NCBI GenBank assembly: GCA_018873245.2
Contig: JAEMBT020000008.1
Coordinates: 1,054,001-1,118,000 of the forward strand
DNA: 64,000 bases
Direction: 5' to 3'
Source of the DNA: Archegozetes longisetosus
Lineage: Eukaryota > Arthropoda > Arachnida > Sarcoptiformes > Trhypochthoniidae
A program made the translations under genes and the position numbers. The notes beneath the pieces were generated by a model. It had not been told where the DNA came from and did no database searches. It was given only the letters and a program-made list of their open reading frames with translations. The stretch's first letter is position 1. Each line of letters opens with the position of its first letter. Below, one piece after another: positions 37,835-51,911 of the stretch.

Positions 37835-40109
37835 CTTAAGATGATTCAACTTTTGATTGATTTGCATAACTTATAGTTGGTCACAGATTAGTAATGAAAG
37901 AGTAATTTTGTTCAAAAAACGTTGTGCAAGGCTTACATATCTCTGAACTTGAAGTATGTTTTTAGGAGTATCTCCAATGCTGACAAACTGTATACTGAAG
38001 CGACTCTAATCGGGTAATTAAGTTTGAGAAAAATGATAGACATTTTAATATTTTTACAATAAGTCATTTCAGAAGTACTGAACTTACTGAGGAAACAAGT
38101 GACATAACTAACAAAACCAATTGGAGATATTGAAAAATAATGTAAATTTAATTTAAAAAAATTTGACACGAAGTTCGTGTATAATTACAAAACCAGATCA
38201 ATATATCTAAACAAAACAACGACTTTATTGATTGAATTGCACGGTGTTCAATGTGAATCATAGCATTTATTAACTTGGAAAAAGTCCATTTATTATCTTA
38301 CATAATTCAATATAATTACCTATAGCTATGGCTCTAAAGATAAATAAGATCTGATTACTTGAGTTATTTGTGGCTTTGAGTGCTGTAAATTGTTAAAAAA
38401 GATTAAAATCAATTTAAAATTAAATGCCATTTAAAAGTTATTTTTCAGAGAATAGACTTACAGAAAGTAAATTATGTCTGGACAGAACAGGTGGAAAACT
38501 TCTTTTCAGAATTTAGGTTCAGGTTCAGTTTGATTCCTGGTTTAGATAAAATCGTTTCAAAGCCAACAAACTATAACTTAATTTTGTAACAAATCTTTTA
38601 AAGTCTGCTTTTGAGAAAAACATAATATATTAGCCATTAATGTGAGCGAAGTTCAGGAAATCCATCAGAAAAATGTTCAGATTCGTGATTAGTTGATGGA
38701 ATAGTTGGGAGAAAATATGCTTCCGAAATGCGGATCAGAAATTTTTTTCACTGATAGACTTATTATAAACTGAGAGCCATTTAAGAAAAAACTTTAGATC
38801 AGAGGCACTTAGATTTTTTTCTAACACGCCCACCACTGATACTAAATTAGATGATATGTTGTAATAATACATTTTACCACTTTGTCTAAACGAAACATCT
38901 TCACTAACTGTTGGTTACTATCATTTTTTATAACGCTTCTGATGGTTAAGTCGGCGAAGAAGAAATTTTTCTACGTTCGAACCTGTCGGGGGCTAATTAA
39001 GTTAATAATCAACATCCAAGCCATAAATTAAGTTAATATAATATAAAAAAATTGAACGTTTTTCGCTACATATAGATTTATATTCAGTCAGACATAGAGG
39101 GGAGAGAGAGAGAGTCAAGAATCGATTGAGAAATTTTTACCATCAAACTTTTTATATCATTTGATAGTGCAATCAATGTAAGGAATTATAAATCTTATTT
39201 GCGAACAAAAAATAATAGATTAAATAAGTCAAGACGAAGAATTGGCGGAACCAATAAATTGAAAAAAGAGACTAAGAGACTGACTCCTGCTGTGTGTGTT
39301 TTTTAAAGGAAAAGTCTGGATCAGTAAAAATTTGGTTTCATTTTGTCCTATTGATTGTTGGTTGTGCTAGAAAAACACGATTTTGACCTCACGCGGTGAC
39401 ATTATAAACTGCGAACACTTGTTTGCAACTTATAAAACACAATATGCCTGTCCAACCTAAATCTTAAGATCAATTCAATGTCATTTGAGGCTGAAGATAA
39501 AAAAGAATACCTTTTGGTATGATAGAGAGGGGGAAGAAGCGATTTTAATGCCGGTACCAGTATTTCAGTTGGGAATCAGTCTCTCAACTGAATTACTTGA
39601 TGCACATTTGTATCTGACATACCAATGATTGTATAAGGCATGTAATTTATAATGTGAAAGACAAGTTGAAAGAAGCTACTTATTGCTGGCCCATTGCAAG
39701 CTATAGTCGAGCCATAGATGGGCTGCTTTTTTGATTGTTTGCTAATGTTTGCCCGTCACTCATAAGTCCATACATTAAAATTGCACTCAATTTTTTGAAT
39801 CATATGTTAGGCTCTGATGGCATCATTCTGTTTGGCTTATTTAATGCTACATTTTATAGTTTTGCTCTTTGCCATTAACTTGACTCGCTTTCTGCTAGTC
39901 TGAGATGAGGAGAATTAAATATTTGTTTGCTTTCAAATTATGCGCCCATAATCGCTAATGCAGATTATTCTCAACCGTATAAATACTTAACTAATTGTAG
40001 AATCGGTTTAGTTCTTCTTTTTAATAATTTAAATCGTTATTAGGTCAGTAACTTTGATATCTAACTATTTTTAGGGTTACATGTTTAATTATTTAAGTTT
40101 AAAATAGGA

Positions 40110-40134
40110 TTCAATTTAATTAATTTAAATTGAA
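40110..40134. repeat. Perfect 10-bp stem, 5-base loop, AT-rich
   Basis: TTCAATTTAA and TTAAATTGAA flank a five-base loop (40,120-40,124). Its low complexity makes chance likely. Confidence 0.6.
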
Positions 40135-42186
40135 AACTCTAACCATAAGTTTTCGCCATCAACTTGAGCACAGTTTGTACAACTCCAGTTTGATTTCACA
40201 AATTTATTTGATTCTTTTAGTTCAAACCAAAATAACCGATTACATCGATCAGAAATGATTTCAAAAAGTGAACAATAGCAAAATATTTTTAAGTGATCAA
40301 CTTAACGCATAAATTTAATGATTATGTTACATTTAATTGATAAGTTTGAGATTTATCCGTTTGACCAATAAATTAGATTAAGATTTGTCTGTTCGCTGTA
40401 GATGCCCGAACATTTTCAAAATAGATTACACGTGTGCCTCATTTATTTTATTTGAATCGAAAATATCTAATGGTTCAAACAATTAATTAATTTCTTCATT
40501 AAATACATACCATTCATTAATATATTCTATCATTAGTTTTTTGTTTAATTTAATTACTGGTTTGCATGACATTGAATACAATCTACATTTATGAATAATT
40601 TCCTCGTATGTCAACTCTTTCTAAAGTTTATTAGTAATAATAATTTATTACAAAATATACAATAAGTTTAATGTTTGATAAACGCATTAAAAAGCTCTTG
40701 AAAGGAAGGATTTTCAGTCTGTATTTAAGTTGAGTTTATTTTAAGATCTATTATCGGTTATATTTGACTTTAGAGTGAAACCATTGGAATGAATAATGCA
40801 ACTGTTCAGACGATTATATTGTGAACATGATTATATTGTTAGGAAAAAAGTTAGAGAAAAACACCTGCATTTCTCACTCTAAACCCAAACCATCGCAAAC
40901 AAACCCATAAAACTTCGCAAACTCTTCCTCTAAATTAATTATTTTATTTATAATTCCTTTTAGAAGCTATTCTTCTTGTTCTTAAACCATTGTCTCAGAG
41001 CTCAATTATTTATGACTATTGGCTAATAAGTGTGAGTCAAATTTGCATTTTTTAGATATAATTTGCAACGCATTTTGTTCAATAAAGCAATAAAGTTTGA
41101 CTACATTTGATTCATGGCTCAAAGTTATATTTCCTTTTGCTGAAAAAGTTGACTTCTCTAACATTTTTCAAAGTTTCTGAAAACTACGAAATATCTATCA
41201 TAAAAAATTTGACATAAAAAATGATGACTTAAGTGTCTATTCGGCCAATAATTAAAGCAATAAAACAAAAAAACTGTGAAAATGATGTGATTATTTTAGC
41301 AGATCATCCTTCAAACACTCTTTTGGTTGAGTTTATTGATCTTATGAAAAGCAAAAAAGGTCTGACGACAAAACGCACGCCAACTCAAAGCTAGACCTAA
41401 CACACACTGATATATAATAGAGAAAAGCGATTTTGCCTTCAAATGATTAATGTTAGGCACAGTTGCGAAAAAAGGCTAAAATGAGATATTTTCGCTGAAA
41501 GATGACTGGATTGGAGAAGGGCCTGAAAACAATGCTCTTATAAATCTGGCTTAATAACAGCTTCCGATCGAGTTGATGAAGTCCGTGCACCTCTTCAATG
41601 ATGTTGAGCAGTGAAACAAATATATCTACTCTTTTCTCTTATTTTCAGTTAGTAGAGATCGTTGAGAATGATAGCCAAACCTGGACCTAAAATAGTTGAG
41701 ATGGCATTAGCTGTAATTTAATACCTAAATTAATGACATTAGCTCAAGCAAAAAGGGATAATGAGATTTCTCTAATTTTGACTCCAATATGATTGTCGCC
41801 CATACATCGCATCTCTCAGTAAATTATATGAATACAAATGTGAACTGAATATGGGATACGTATTAATGAAAAATACTATCAAATGATAGTTACAGAAACT
41901 TATACACAACTGATAAAAGTGTAGTATAAACCTAACCATTAAGTCAACAGTAATCAAGAATCTGCGACCCACGCCCAACACGTAATGAAAGCCACTATCC
42001 GTAACGTATTATATTCTGAATGCAAGAGTGTTTTCCTTAACTTCAAACTCGTCTGTTTAAATCATCTCCAATATAATGCAAATGACTACCAAATCACTTA
42101 TAAGTCTAACATTTTGCAGACAATGATGTTTGCATAATGTATACACTAATAAAATAGAAGTATCTTATTTGAGATTTTAAGCAAGA

Positions 42187-42213
42187 CTCAATTGAATTTC
42201 GTATTCAATTGAG
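42187..42213. repeat. Perfect 11-bp stem, 5-base loop
   Basis: CTCAATTGAAT (42,187-42,197) and ATTCAATTGAG (42,203-42,213) flank the loop ttcgt. It is the tightest perfect hairpin I found in the window. Function unknown. Confidence 0.75.
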
Positions 42214-44865
42214 CCATAAATCGTCGATTTTTCCTCAAGCATTTCCAGTTATTTGCTTTTTTTTATTTCATTGATACTCTAATACTATTTAAAGTTATTT
42301 ATAGAGTTTATGTATTGTCAGCTCTCGGCAACAAATTCTTAAGAAACCCAACACTAGAGTTACAAATGATATGTGAAATAAGTGCGGTTTATGTGCTCTA
42401 TAAAGCTCTACATTTATAGCTTTGGCGCTACCAATTAAAAAAAGCGATAATTAATATAATATTGGAGACACATTTTTAACTACTTTTTTATTGCGTTAAT
42501 ACAAACAGTCACTTCTATAATGTCTAATTTAGGTACACATGATAAGAAAGCTTGTATAAATATTATGAATAGATTTAATCATTGCTCAAAATTGAGGATT
42601 AGAACTTAAACCTAAACTCCCAAAATTATTCAGTACTTCAGTCTGACTCACCCTCTAAGCAAAGAGTCATTCAGCTTATGTTAATTTTGTATTAACTCTA
42701 TTCTGAATGATAGTTCAACCCTCAAAATGATTTAATACAACAAACAATTCTATATTCACTGTAAATTATTTGAAAATTTGCATTCATTTTGGGAAATATG
42801 AATTATGTATTTATGGATCGATACAAGAATAAAGCAATAAATAATTAAAATTAAGAAAACATTTCACTCTTAAACCTGTTAAGACTTGAGCACTTTAGAT
42901 ACGTTAGCTTGAGTAGTCTGTAATGCAAAGGGCTTACGGAATAGTAGCTTCCATTGAACAAAGTTTATGCTAAAGATTTTTGCGATACAATACAGTATAT
43001 AGAGTATTATATTGTCATGCAATAAGTCAATCAGGTTTTATGTATATTATCTTCAGTTAAGCTCAACCAAAAATAGACATTTTAGATATGAGCCTATGAT
43101 TCAAGCACTTGATATGAGTTAAGACATTCTATTGAATAATAAAATTCTTGGCCATTATCTTTATGTGGTAACATGACTATAATGCATCTCAACTCATCCT
43201 TTATCCTTAAGTATCTCTTTTCCATATAATGATAATACAGTTCTCTAATGCATGAGAGCAAAGAAGAAAAACAAGTGTAAAATAATACGAAGAAATTTCA
43301 GTGAAAAAGCACAGTTTCAATTTGTATTATATTTATTATCGGATAATTTTTGTTGAGATAGTTCTCCCATAATCGAGGTATGAATGCGAGGCGTGTTCAC
43401 AGCATTCATCAAAAAATCTTTAATAATAGATTGCTTTTTGAACGCATTAAACTTCTTCAGTAAAATCTGGATAAAAAGTAATGTATTATTCACTTTGAAA
43501 AGTATTATAAAAAACAGTATTCAGTAAACGATTTTTTAAGATGCAATCAGATATAAAGCACAACAGTTTGAGAAAGAGTTTGGTTTAACATTTCTCACGT
43601 TTAGCACCTCCTTTGCCTCCTTTCAATTTGGCTATGAATCTGGCTGCGGATCTGGCTATGAATCATTAACGCATAGTTTCCTATTTACAAGTTATAGAGA
43701 ACAGTACAAACGACGAACAGGAAACAAGTAAATGCTTCGCAACACAAAATAACAGCCATAAGACTATGTAGAAATAGTATATTCTAGTAAGTTATAGTCT
43801 GTGGTACCTCTTTTTAGCAGCGGAATCCTTGTAATAAAAGTATAAGCATTACGAATGTCATTTTACTCTCACTATTGTTCTGACTAATCACTGCCCCAAA
43901 GCCAGTCTTTCTTTTGGCTAATGCGGAATATACGTTCTGTATATTTATCTGCCATTTAGGGACTTGTTTTTTAATGTTTATTCGATGCGGCCTTACGCGA
44001 ATGAGGTTATTATAGAAACTCATTTTGTTATCTTCCCTTTTCCCAGGCTTGCTATCATCCAAATTCAATTCTAGAAAAGTAGACTTCAGTCCAACAAGTC
44101 TTATGCGTTGTCTGCCAAACAGTGACGAAAACATGCACTCAGACAGTTTTATTGTCATTCGATCTCAGATATTATGAAAATTGTATCTCAACTTAAGTTC
44201 GAACATTTTATTGGCATTCTTAGCATATCTTTATTTTTTTCTGTTGGGATCAAAGTTCATCTGATTGGAGCTAATTATAAAATCTAAAGTTTTTCGTAAG
44301 CTTTCAGATAAACTTGGATTCGGCTAATTTGCCGATAATTCAAGCGTAGGCCTCAATGTTAACTATGTAAGAGGTGCCAAACTATTAGAGAAGGAAATGA
44401 ATCTGGTATTCATTTTTTCACTGCGGGAGTTCAAGACCGAGGTGTGAGAAGACTAGTTTGGGATGAGTTTGCTACGAGTTTTGGGGTGAGAGGAGTGAAC
44501 AACGAGTGAGTCCTGAGAGACGAATATGAATGTATTGCAATCGCAAACAATCTTAATAATGCTAACACTGTTAGACCTAAAATATGTGCACTAAAGACAG
44601 ACATGAGTAACAATAAAGCAAATGATAACAAGTCCTCGCACGCAAACTAACCACAAATACTTTTTGTGCAGTGATATAAACGAATTGGTAGTTAACTGCG
44701 AGGTACCATATGAGCACTTAGCACTACATATAAATACATACATTGGTTGGCAAACACATATGAAACTTATAATTGACATCTATTAAACACTGCCAGAAAC
44801 GAAAGTCTGCTTCAAGCTGTAAGACTGAGTACTGTTTTACATTTTGATAGCATTTGCATTCCATT

Positions 44866-44895
44866 TGTGATTGTAGTCAATGTGATTGTAGTCAA
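44866..44895. repeat. Perfect tandem duplication of 15 bases
   Basis: The unit tgtgattgtagtcaa occurs twice without a mismatch, at 44,866-44,880 and 44,881-44,895, suggesting a recent slippage event. Confidence 0.93.
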
Positions 44896-46416
44896 TTCTG
44901 TGTATTTATAGCCAAATATAGAGGGATGACCCAAATCCTAATGCAATTACAATCCCAATCGGTGGCATCAAATTATCGCCGATACAACTGAAAACTTCTT
45001 AAGGTAGTTATTAAAATACCCCTACTTCTTACCGATCGTTCAAATGCTAATTGTCACCACCTTTTAAACCATTTTTACAATCGACTTCTCAACCTCACAA
45101 GTTTTAAGAGTTCAAACTATTACCAGCTATCAATCATTTAGCACTTTTTCGGAGAGACTACTCCTTTCTAAATATATAAATGAGTGCGTAAAATGGAAAA
45201 CAAATGGTGTCCAAAATTTATGATTTAATATTTCTTGTCGGAGTTCAGTGAGATTTAAAGCGGAGGGAGAGCGAAGAGCAGCAAATTATAAGCTAAATGG
45301 AAAGAGAGTGTCAAATAAATTAGCAATCAATGCATTAGTGTTATATAGACTACTATTTGCAGACCTACTATTTTAAGCGTATTACTAAGCTGTAAACCAA
45401 CCAAAAAATCATACTTTAGATATATTATGATGACTTTTCGCTCGCAATTTAAGTGTTAAAAAAGTTAGCAAAAAGTATGTTATGTTGAGCAAAAATGATT
45501 TAACTATAATTTATTCACTAAACTTGTAATATAAATTGATGGAAAAAAACACTCCTAAAAACGTTCATTTTTGTTCACTTCGTATCAGTTGTACATGAAC
45601 AATGAAAGAAAAAAAGAGTGTCTCATGAGATAAGTTAAACATATGGAATAGCTCTGCAAAAAAAAAAGAAAAGCAAATCCATTCCAAATGTTAGTCAAAT
45701 GTGTCGACTTCTCGAGCCATTAGAATATATGGCATTCAAATTAACTGATGATTGAACGACTTTAACGACATTAAAGTCCAATCGTTGGATTGGAAAAACT
45801 TTTCTCACTCATTATCTAATGTTTGCTGGCTTTGAATCCTTTTAGAGCTAAGCTGTGATCGAACAAAGGTTTTGACTTTTGATTAGGGACGGGAAGAATG
45901 CTCTAAAAAGTTAAAGATGCAGAAGACGTGTTCTTCCATTTGAAACCTCTTTAGCTAACATGTACAGTTACAAGAGGTCCCAATATAAATAAAGACAAAT
46001 GAACATAAAAGACTTCATCCAATGCGCCACATCAATACGTTAGACCACAAAAGAAGACAGAGACAAAGGCTCAAAGAAGGAAAGAGTAGATAAAAAATGT
46101 GAAGACTTATGCGTTAAGGTGCAAACACTTGGGAATTTAGAGGGCCTTATCAATCCAATAAATGAAGACGACTTCATACCAAAAATCACACTTCTTTAAC
46201 GACTTTGTCCCTAGAATTGAGCCCAGAATCTAAACTTTCCTAATCTATACTTTTCTAATTTGATTTTTAGGTTGAAAGTGACCGAAAGTTGAACGCTTTG
46301 TAAGAATCAAATTTGTTATAATATGTTATGACTAACTTTACTGATAGAATGATTGAATGACAACGAAAACTAATGATAAACCTATAAGTCATTTAGAATG
46401 GAGAGCACTAACAAGA

Positions 46417-46440
46417 AGAGAGAGAGAGAGAGAGAGAGAG
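46417..46440. repeat. (AG)12 microsatellite
   Basis: A pure AG run, one of the GA-type tracts spread over the window. Confidence 0.95.
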
Positions 46441-49400
46441 TTAGGAATAGTTATATAATTTATAAATTAGTAAAAGTTAATATACGAACAAGAATAAGCT
46501 TTTGATGTAAGGCACATGAAAAAATAATAAGTCATTCTTCCACAAAAAAACAATTATGATCGACAAAATCCAACCATCAATCATAGTTTATGAAGATAGT
46601 AGTTATTGGAGAATTTTTTTAGTGCACACCAGACAGCTTCTGATTATTATAAGAAGCGCACAAAAACACATAAAAAATAAGTCTAAATGCGATTAGTGAC
46701 AGCTCTAAGACAATCATCTGATGCAATAGTAAAATAGTTATGGCTTAATAAAAATGGAAAGAAAAACAATGCTTCAAATAGTTGAGAAGGGATCAGTGTT
46801 TCATAGTGGTGGCAACAATATAAAAGAGCAAAAAGAAAATACTATCTCATTGTTGGCATTTAGCAATGTTAGCTATATTGGGTTAGCTATGTTGGCACAG
46901 CTGCCCAACACAACGCTACTTAAGTGCATCCAAATGCCAATACTATTACTGCTATAGCTTATTAAACCTTTAGACCGGTTTCCTTTTCCATTCCTTCAAA
47001 CCTAACCAAACTTCTCTTTTATTAGCTATTATTGTTCAAAATTAAAAAGTAAATATGCTTTCGTCCGTCAAATATGAGAAGCCTTTCCTACTTAAGTGTT
47101 TTCTAACACAATACTTGAACAATATTTGCGCCATATCTCTATTTTTAGTACATTGTTATACTCAAAGCAAACTAATTCAATAATTTATAAGCCTTTTCTT
47201 CTTTTTGTTTCTTTAATCGTTGTTATTATAAATTTATTTGTAAAAAACGTTTAGGGGTTTGAAAGAATTGAATAATTAATTATAATCTGTTATACTATAA
47301 TTGAAGGTTTAGGCTTTTCAAGCTAGCAATAAATCAAGAAAATCGTGTACCAACTAAAAATATTGTGAACTTTCTTCTTTTAATTTCATGTAATTACTTA
47401 AGCGAGACTTCGAAGACAAAGCAAAAAAATGACAAATAGCTTCATAAACAGACACAGCGTCTTGCATGGAATTACTCTTAGCTTTTAAAGAAGTCTTTAA
47501 ACTTTTTACGTTTTAGTGAGCAACACATTTTCGCAGTGAATAAATAGCACTTCTGTTTTGTTTCTACTTCTTATGCTAACTAATTGTTAATTTGAGAACT
47601 AAGGCCCACATCTCAGTGTAGACCAACATCAAACTTTGGTTACAGTGTGCCAAGTCTTAAGACAATTTTTGCCAACTTTTAACTTATTTTTCGCACATTT
47701 ATCAATTTTTGATTTGAAAAGTTTCATAAACAAGATAAGTAACCTAACCTAACTGATCAATTATGTTAATAACATGTTATTACAAAAAATCAAATTCAAG
47801 GATACTTTAAAACGTGCCATAGAATTAATAATTGACACTTGAATTTAATTTTAAAAAGAAATAATCTTTTGAAAGTCAGATGAAAGGATTGAAGTGTTTA
47901 ATAATTGTCTGGTTTCTGTTTCGACAAACGAGTTATAATATCAGAAGGAATATAGTCTGTCATTATTTATAAGGAAACTGACAAATAAAGTCTCCCATAG
48001 CACGAGGACCTGACCTAACTTGAAATTGATAAATACTTCCTAACAGTTATTGGTTATAACAATCATATTTATTTGTTTTCGAAGCCTTCCACCGATTGCA
48101 CTAAACCTTTATTTCAAGTTTGAAACCTCTAAATCTATTCAAATGTTGATCCCAATTTGAAACTAGTTTCAAAGACATATCTTCAAATTTAAGCTTGACT
48201 GAAGCAAATAATTAATATACAGCTAATTATTTAAAATTGAATCAATCAAAAGTTGCCAATTGTTAGTAATTCAATATTCATAAGTAATTTCAAATACATA
48301 CTAATGAGTGAAGAAAAAAGTGTTTCAAAATCAATTTCAATGACTATTTGGAATAATTTACTTGTTATAAAAATCAAATTGGACCCCTTTCTCAATCTTA
48401 ATGCTATTCATGACATCTATAATTACGAGAGCATATTTTAAACAAAAACTACTGTATGTTAATTACTAGAAAGTTATGAATATGTATGAGCAAACGATAC
48501 GATTTCATTCACAGCTTTTAATCTAATCAAATAATTCAAAAATACAAATAACACTGTTTCAAAGCTCTACTAATCAGCTCAAAAAAATGTTCAGCTATAT
48601 AAGATTTTGAAATTGAGGAGAAGCTGAATGTCAATTGAAAATCAAATTTGAATGAATCATGAAATGAAACGATTTTTCTCTCTGTAGTTATCTGTTTAAC
48701 GCGACTCGAATTTAATTAAATATATGGAGAAACATCTCTTTAAGAGAGACAAGAATAAAGCCCACAATAGTTTGCCTGAATGAAAGTGATTATATATTTG
48801 GTAATCAGAATGCATACCACATATAAGATGATAATCGCAGGCAGACTGTTAGTGGCATTCCCTACAACTTAAACTTAAATATGACTATTACCAAAATTAG
48901 CTTAAATTATGCTATAAATGATGCTCAAATTGACATTTCATAATTAATAAAATGAATCTTACATAAAAACACTTCACGAGTAAAGGATAAAAGCATTCTT
49001 CAGCTCAGTTATGCTATTGAGCTGATCGCTCGTGGGCTTAATTTTCGAACCTTTAGAAATAGTATCTTATAATTCGATCGCTTTTTACAGATGAGTTGCA
49101 GATTAGACACAATTTATAGTAAATATCAAGACAAGTGATATACGAGAAAAATCAAAATTTCAAAAACATTATCAATCCTGAGTCTGACAAGTTGTTAGAC
49201 AACTATTTCAGTCATATATTTTAAGTGCAAAATAAGCTCACTTTTCGTTCAAATATATTGTTTGAAAAAGTCGTTTCGATTACGATTTGAATGTGAAATA
49301 AAAGAGAAAATTAAAATAAAATAAATATCATTTAGAGTGTATAATGAGTTGTCGTCTGAATTGTTGAGAATTGTGGTCCATTAGTCAATTTGTGCGTTGA

Positions 49401-50856
49401 ATTGACTCTCAGGGATGTCTTACTGAAAGTATAATGTAGTTGACGACAAAAAGTATCATTATATCCAACTATCTATTTCTGTTCAGGCAAATAATTCGTA
49501 AGCCATTACTGTGACGGTAGACTGATTTCAGTCCATGTAATTTGCATTCCACAGCACTTCCTCCTAACGAACAGTTTTAATCTTTTTTAGTGTTTTTTTT
49601 TCTTTCTTTAATAAACTAAACAGTTTGCGCGCACTGCAGGCCTCAGTCGCTGCTTCATTTCAGTCACTGTTTCATTTGAGTTCTTTTCAGTCCCCAACAA
49701 ATCAAACCCAATCCTGCGATTATGCAATTAAATCGAATCATTAGTTACAAAAGTCGATTTATATTATGCATCGATGGCTCCAAATGCAAATCCCTTTTCT
49801 GAGTCTGGGTTTATTCAAAATTGTTGATAGGCTGCAAGTTTGCTATTTACTTAAGTCCATCACAACAGTCGGAAATATTTGCATTAGATATAGACAAACA
49901 CAGAGAAAGACTTATCCCATTTTAGCCTCAATTTGATACAATTGATATATCCCTTAACTGATGCCATTATAAATTAAGCGCTCGAAGCTTTGAAACATTG
50001 AACTTTAATATTTATAATACTCTATTTTAATGTTATCCCTAAGAAAAATTTGTATTGAATTGCCAACAATTATGCCTTTCTATGCAAATGATTAGCCGTT
50101 AGGGAAAACAATAACAATACCAGTAAAAACTTTAGATACTCTAAAACCCAGTTTAACTTTGATTTTAAGTCGAGAGACACTTTGTTTTGAAAGCAGCTCG
50201 ATCAGGAAGAAGGTTGGTGTCATACATGTTGCGTAAGTGAAGAGAATATGAGTTATTAAAAATATGCAGTTTTCATGGAATAAAATGCCTGAGAGAAAAC
50301 GTTCACTCATGCATCCAAACAGTACCATTAGCACGAAAGCAGTTATTATACTGCTTTCTCTAACTTCTATACTACTTACTATACTATCTCATTGCAAATA
50401 TTCAGCTCAAACTTTTTTAATGTACTTCTAATCAAACACTAAAATGGCTCTAAATCAAATAATTCATTGAATCGAGCTTAAGGTTGAAAAAACGAGACAC
50501 GAAAATGACGACATGCATCATCTCTCTGTTAATGAACCGTAGTTTTTAAGCTGTAAAACTTACAAATAAATTGATAAGACAAACAAATTTTGAAAAAATA
50601 TTTACAACTATACGATAATCACTTTTTTCTCTAAGTCTTCTTCACGTCATTTATTTTGATTAAATGAAACAAATAAAATAACAATAGATTGAGATTCGAT
50701 TGAATTGCGCAATCAAATGTGATAAGAAGTAAAAATAATTAATTATTTATATAATAATACAGTCTTAAAGTTATAATTTGAAAATTATACAGAAAAACAA
50801 GTGCAAAATCATAGAAGTAGTAAAAAATAGTTTCGGTTTGAACGAGAAAAGTAGGA

Positions 50857-50914
50857 GAGAAGAAGAAGAAGGAGAAGAAGAAGGAGAAGAAGAAGGAGAA
50901 GAAGAAGGAGAGAG
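50857..50914. repeat. GAAGAAGGAGAA minisatellite
   Basis: A purine-only tract is built from GAA and GGA triplets in a unit of about 12 bases repeated three to four times. It yields a Phe/Ser-rich artefact peptide on the - strand. It lies about 1 kb beyond the 3' end of the Toll gene. Confidence 0.92.
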
Positions 50915-51730
50915 AAAAACTATATAAATATAATCGTTGGAGCGTATATGATAACATAATGGTTAACGCTAACATTGGTTTCTATTATTCTTAGACTCCA
51001 TGTATATATACTATGATTTTTTAGTAAATTATTACACACGCAGCTGCACAATCAAGCAATGCATTAGGCTATCAGATACTACTACTAGTAGTAGTCTTAA
51101 TAATAATAATAATAATACTAACTTTAATGCCCTTCTTCTCTTGCAAATTAAATGCTAAAAAATTATTCTTCTCTACAAAACAGGAAATCAATTTTACACT
51201 AAAATAGCTTTTGCTAAGAAATAAAGATGGTTTTTGTATAATCTCTTATCATTTCTAAGTAACTATAATCATAATCAGAATTTATCTTTTTCTTTTCGTA
51301 CCATCATTAAATCTTTGAGAACTTCGCAACAGTAACTGAAAAATAGTTCAATTATAAGCAAAACTTGAAAACTGAAAATATTCGCCGAAACAATACTTGA
51401 TTGAAGCTGTGCGTCATTTTTCAAAAGCAACAATTTTTTAATTGCTCAAAGGGAAGCAACTTTACTGTTAACTAATTGTAGGCTATTTTATGTATTTATA
51501 CATCGGTTTGAATTTGAATAAAAAAAGATTTTATCGAAAAAGTTGTCCGTCTTTTTTGATAAATGTTTAAGTTGAAGATCACAGTATAAAATAACTAGTA
51601 ATACAAAAGAGAAGTCATTGCCTCAGACACTCATTCATAATAATAATGGTATTGATGTATTGATACAGTAGTATCCAATTTTCAGATCACATCCTTTAGC
51701 ACGTCTTGTCGTTGAGTGTTACCAATTGTG
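50915..51730. other. Region beyond the Toll 3' end
   Basis: AT-rich, with the palindrome and TAA repeat as its only structured elements. It may hold part of a longer Toll 3' UTR if the first poly(A) signal is skipped. No coding sequence is visible. Confidence 0.5.
51078..51117. repeat. 18-base palindrome followed by (TAA)n
   Basis: ACTACTACTAGTAGTAGT (51,078-51,095) is a perfect palindrome formed by CTA/TAG triplets. Two bases later about six TAA units follow (51,098-51,117). It may reflect an inversion within a triplet repeat. Confidence 0.9.
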
Positions 51731-51736
51731 TTTAAT
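51731..51736 (-). terminator. Possible poly(A) signal ATTAAA of Toll
   Basis: On the - strand ATTAAA, the common variant signal, lies about 175 bases after the Toll stop codon. I saw no AATAAA on that strand between it and the stop. A longer 3' UTR using a more distal signal cannot be excluded. Confidence 0.35.
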
Positions 51737-51911
51737 GTTGTCAACTTCAATATCACATAAATGCCGTTTCGAATGAAGACAATACACAATAAATAATTAA
51801 TATTTACACTGAATTTTCAAAATAAAAAATGTTTTTCTCTATATTACACAAACTCTAATTTAGAGTAAAAGTCAAAATAAAAGTTATTTCAAAATGAATA
51901 GTAATTTTGAT

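Larger units (their letters stand above)
32317..50856. other. AT-rich intergenic sequence, no gene seen
   Basis: This is the longest featureless part of the desert. ORFs of 60-114 codons occur (largest 43,814-44,158 on -, 35,446-35,709 on - and 35,480-35,743 on +), but none has a recognisable domain. Structured items are inverted repeats at 39,937-39,952, 40,110-40,134, 41,875-41,890 and 42,187-42,213, a tandem duplication at 44,866-44,895 and GA runs at about 39,103-39,115 and 46,417-46,440. Confidence 0.45.

Noticed and set aside
38943-38983. tRNA-like A box and B box (TGGTTAAGTCG and GTTCGAACC)
   Set aside because: Both boxes match the consensus, but only 22 bases separate them, the T stem does not pair and no acceptor stem or anticodon arm can be drawn. 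Not a tRNA; at most a worn tRNA-derived fragment.
43814-44158. 114-codon - strand frame
   Set aside because: The longest lone frame in the desert, but without a recognisable motif. Frames of this size are expected a few times by chance in 64 kb.
50739-50975. Phe/Ser-rich - strand frame
   Set aside because: Translation of the GAAGAAGGA minisatellite, with AT-rich random flanks.
481-51730. Search for transposon ends, LTR pairs, reverse transcriptase or transposase motifs, and CRISPR arrays
   Set aside because: By eye I found no terminal repeats, no catalytic motifs and no regularly spaced repeats.
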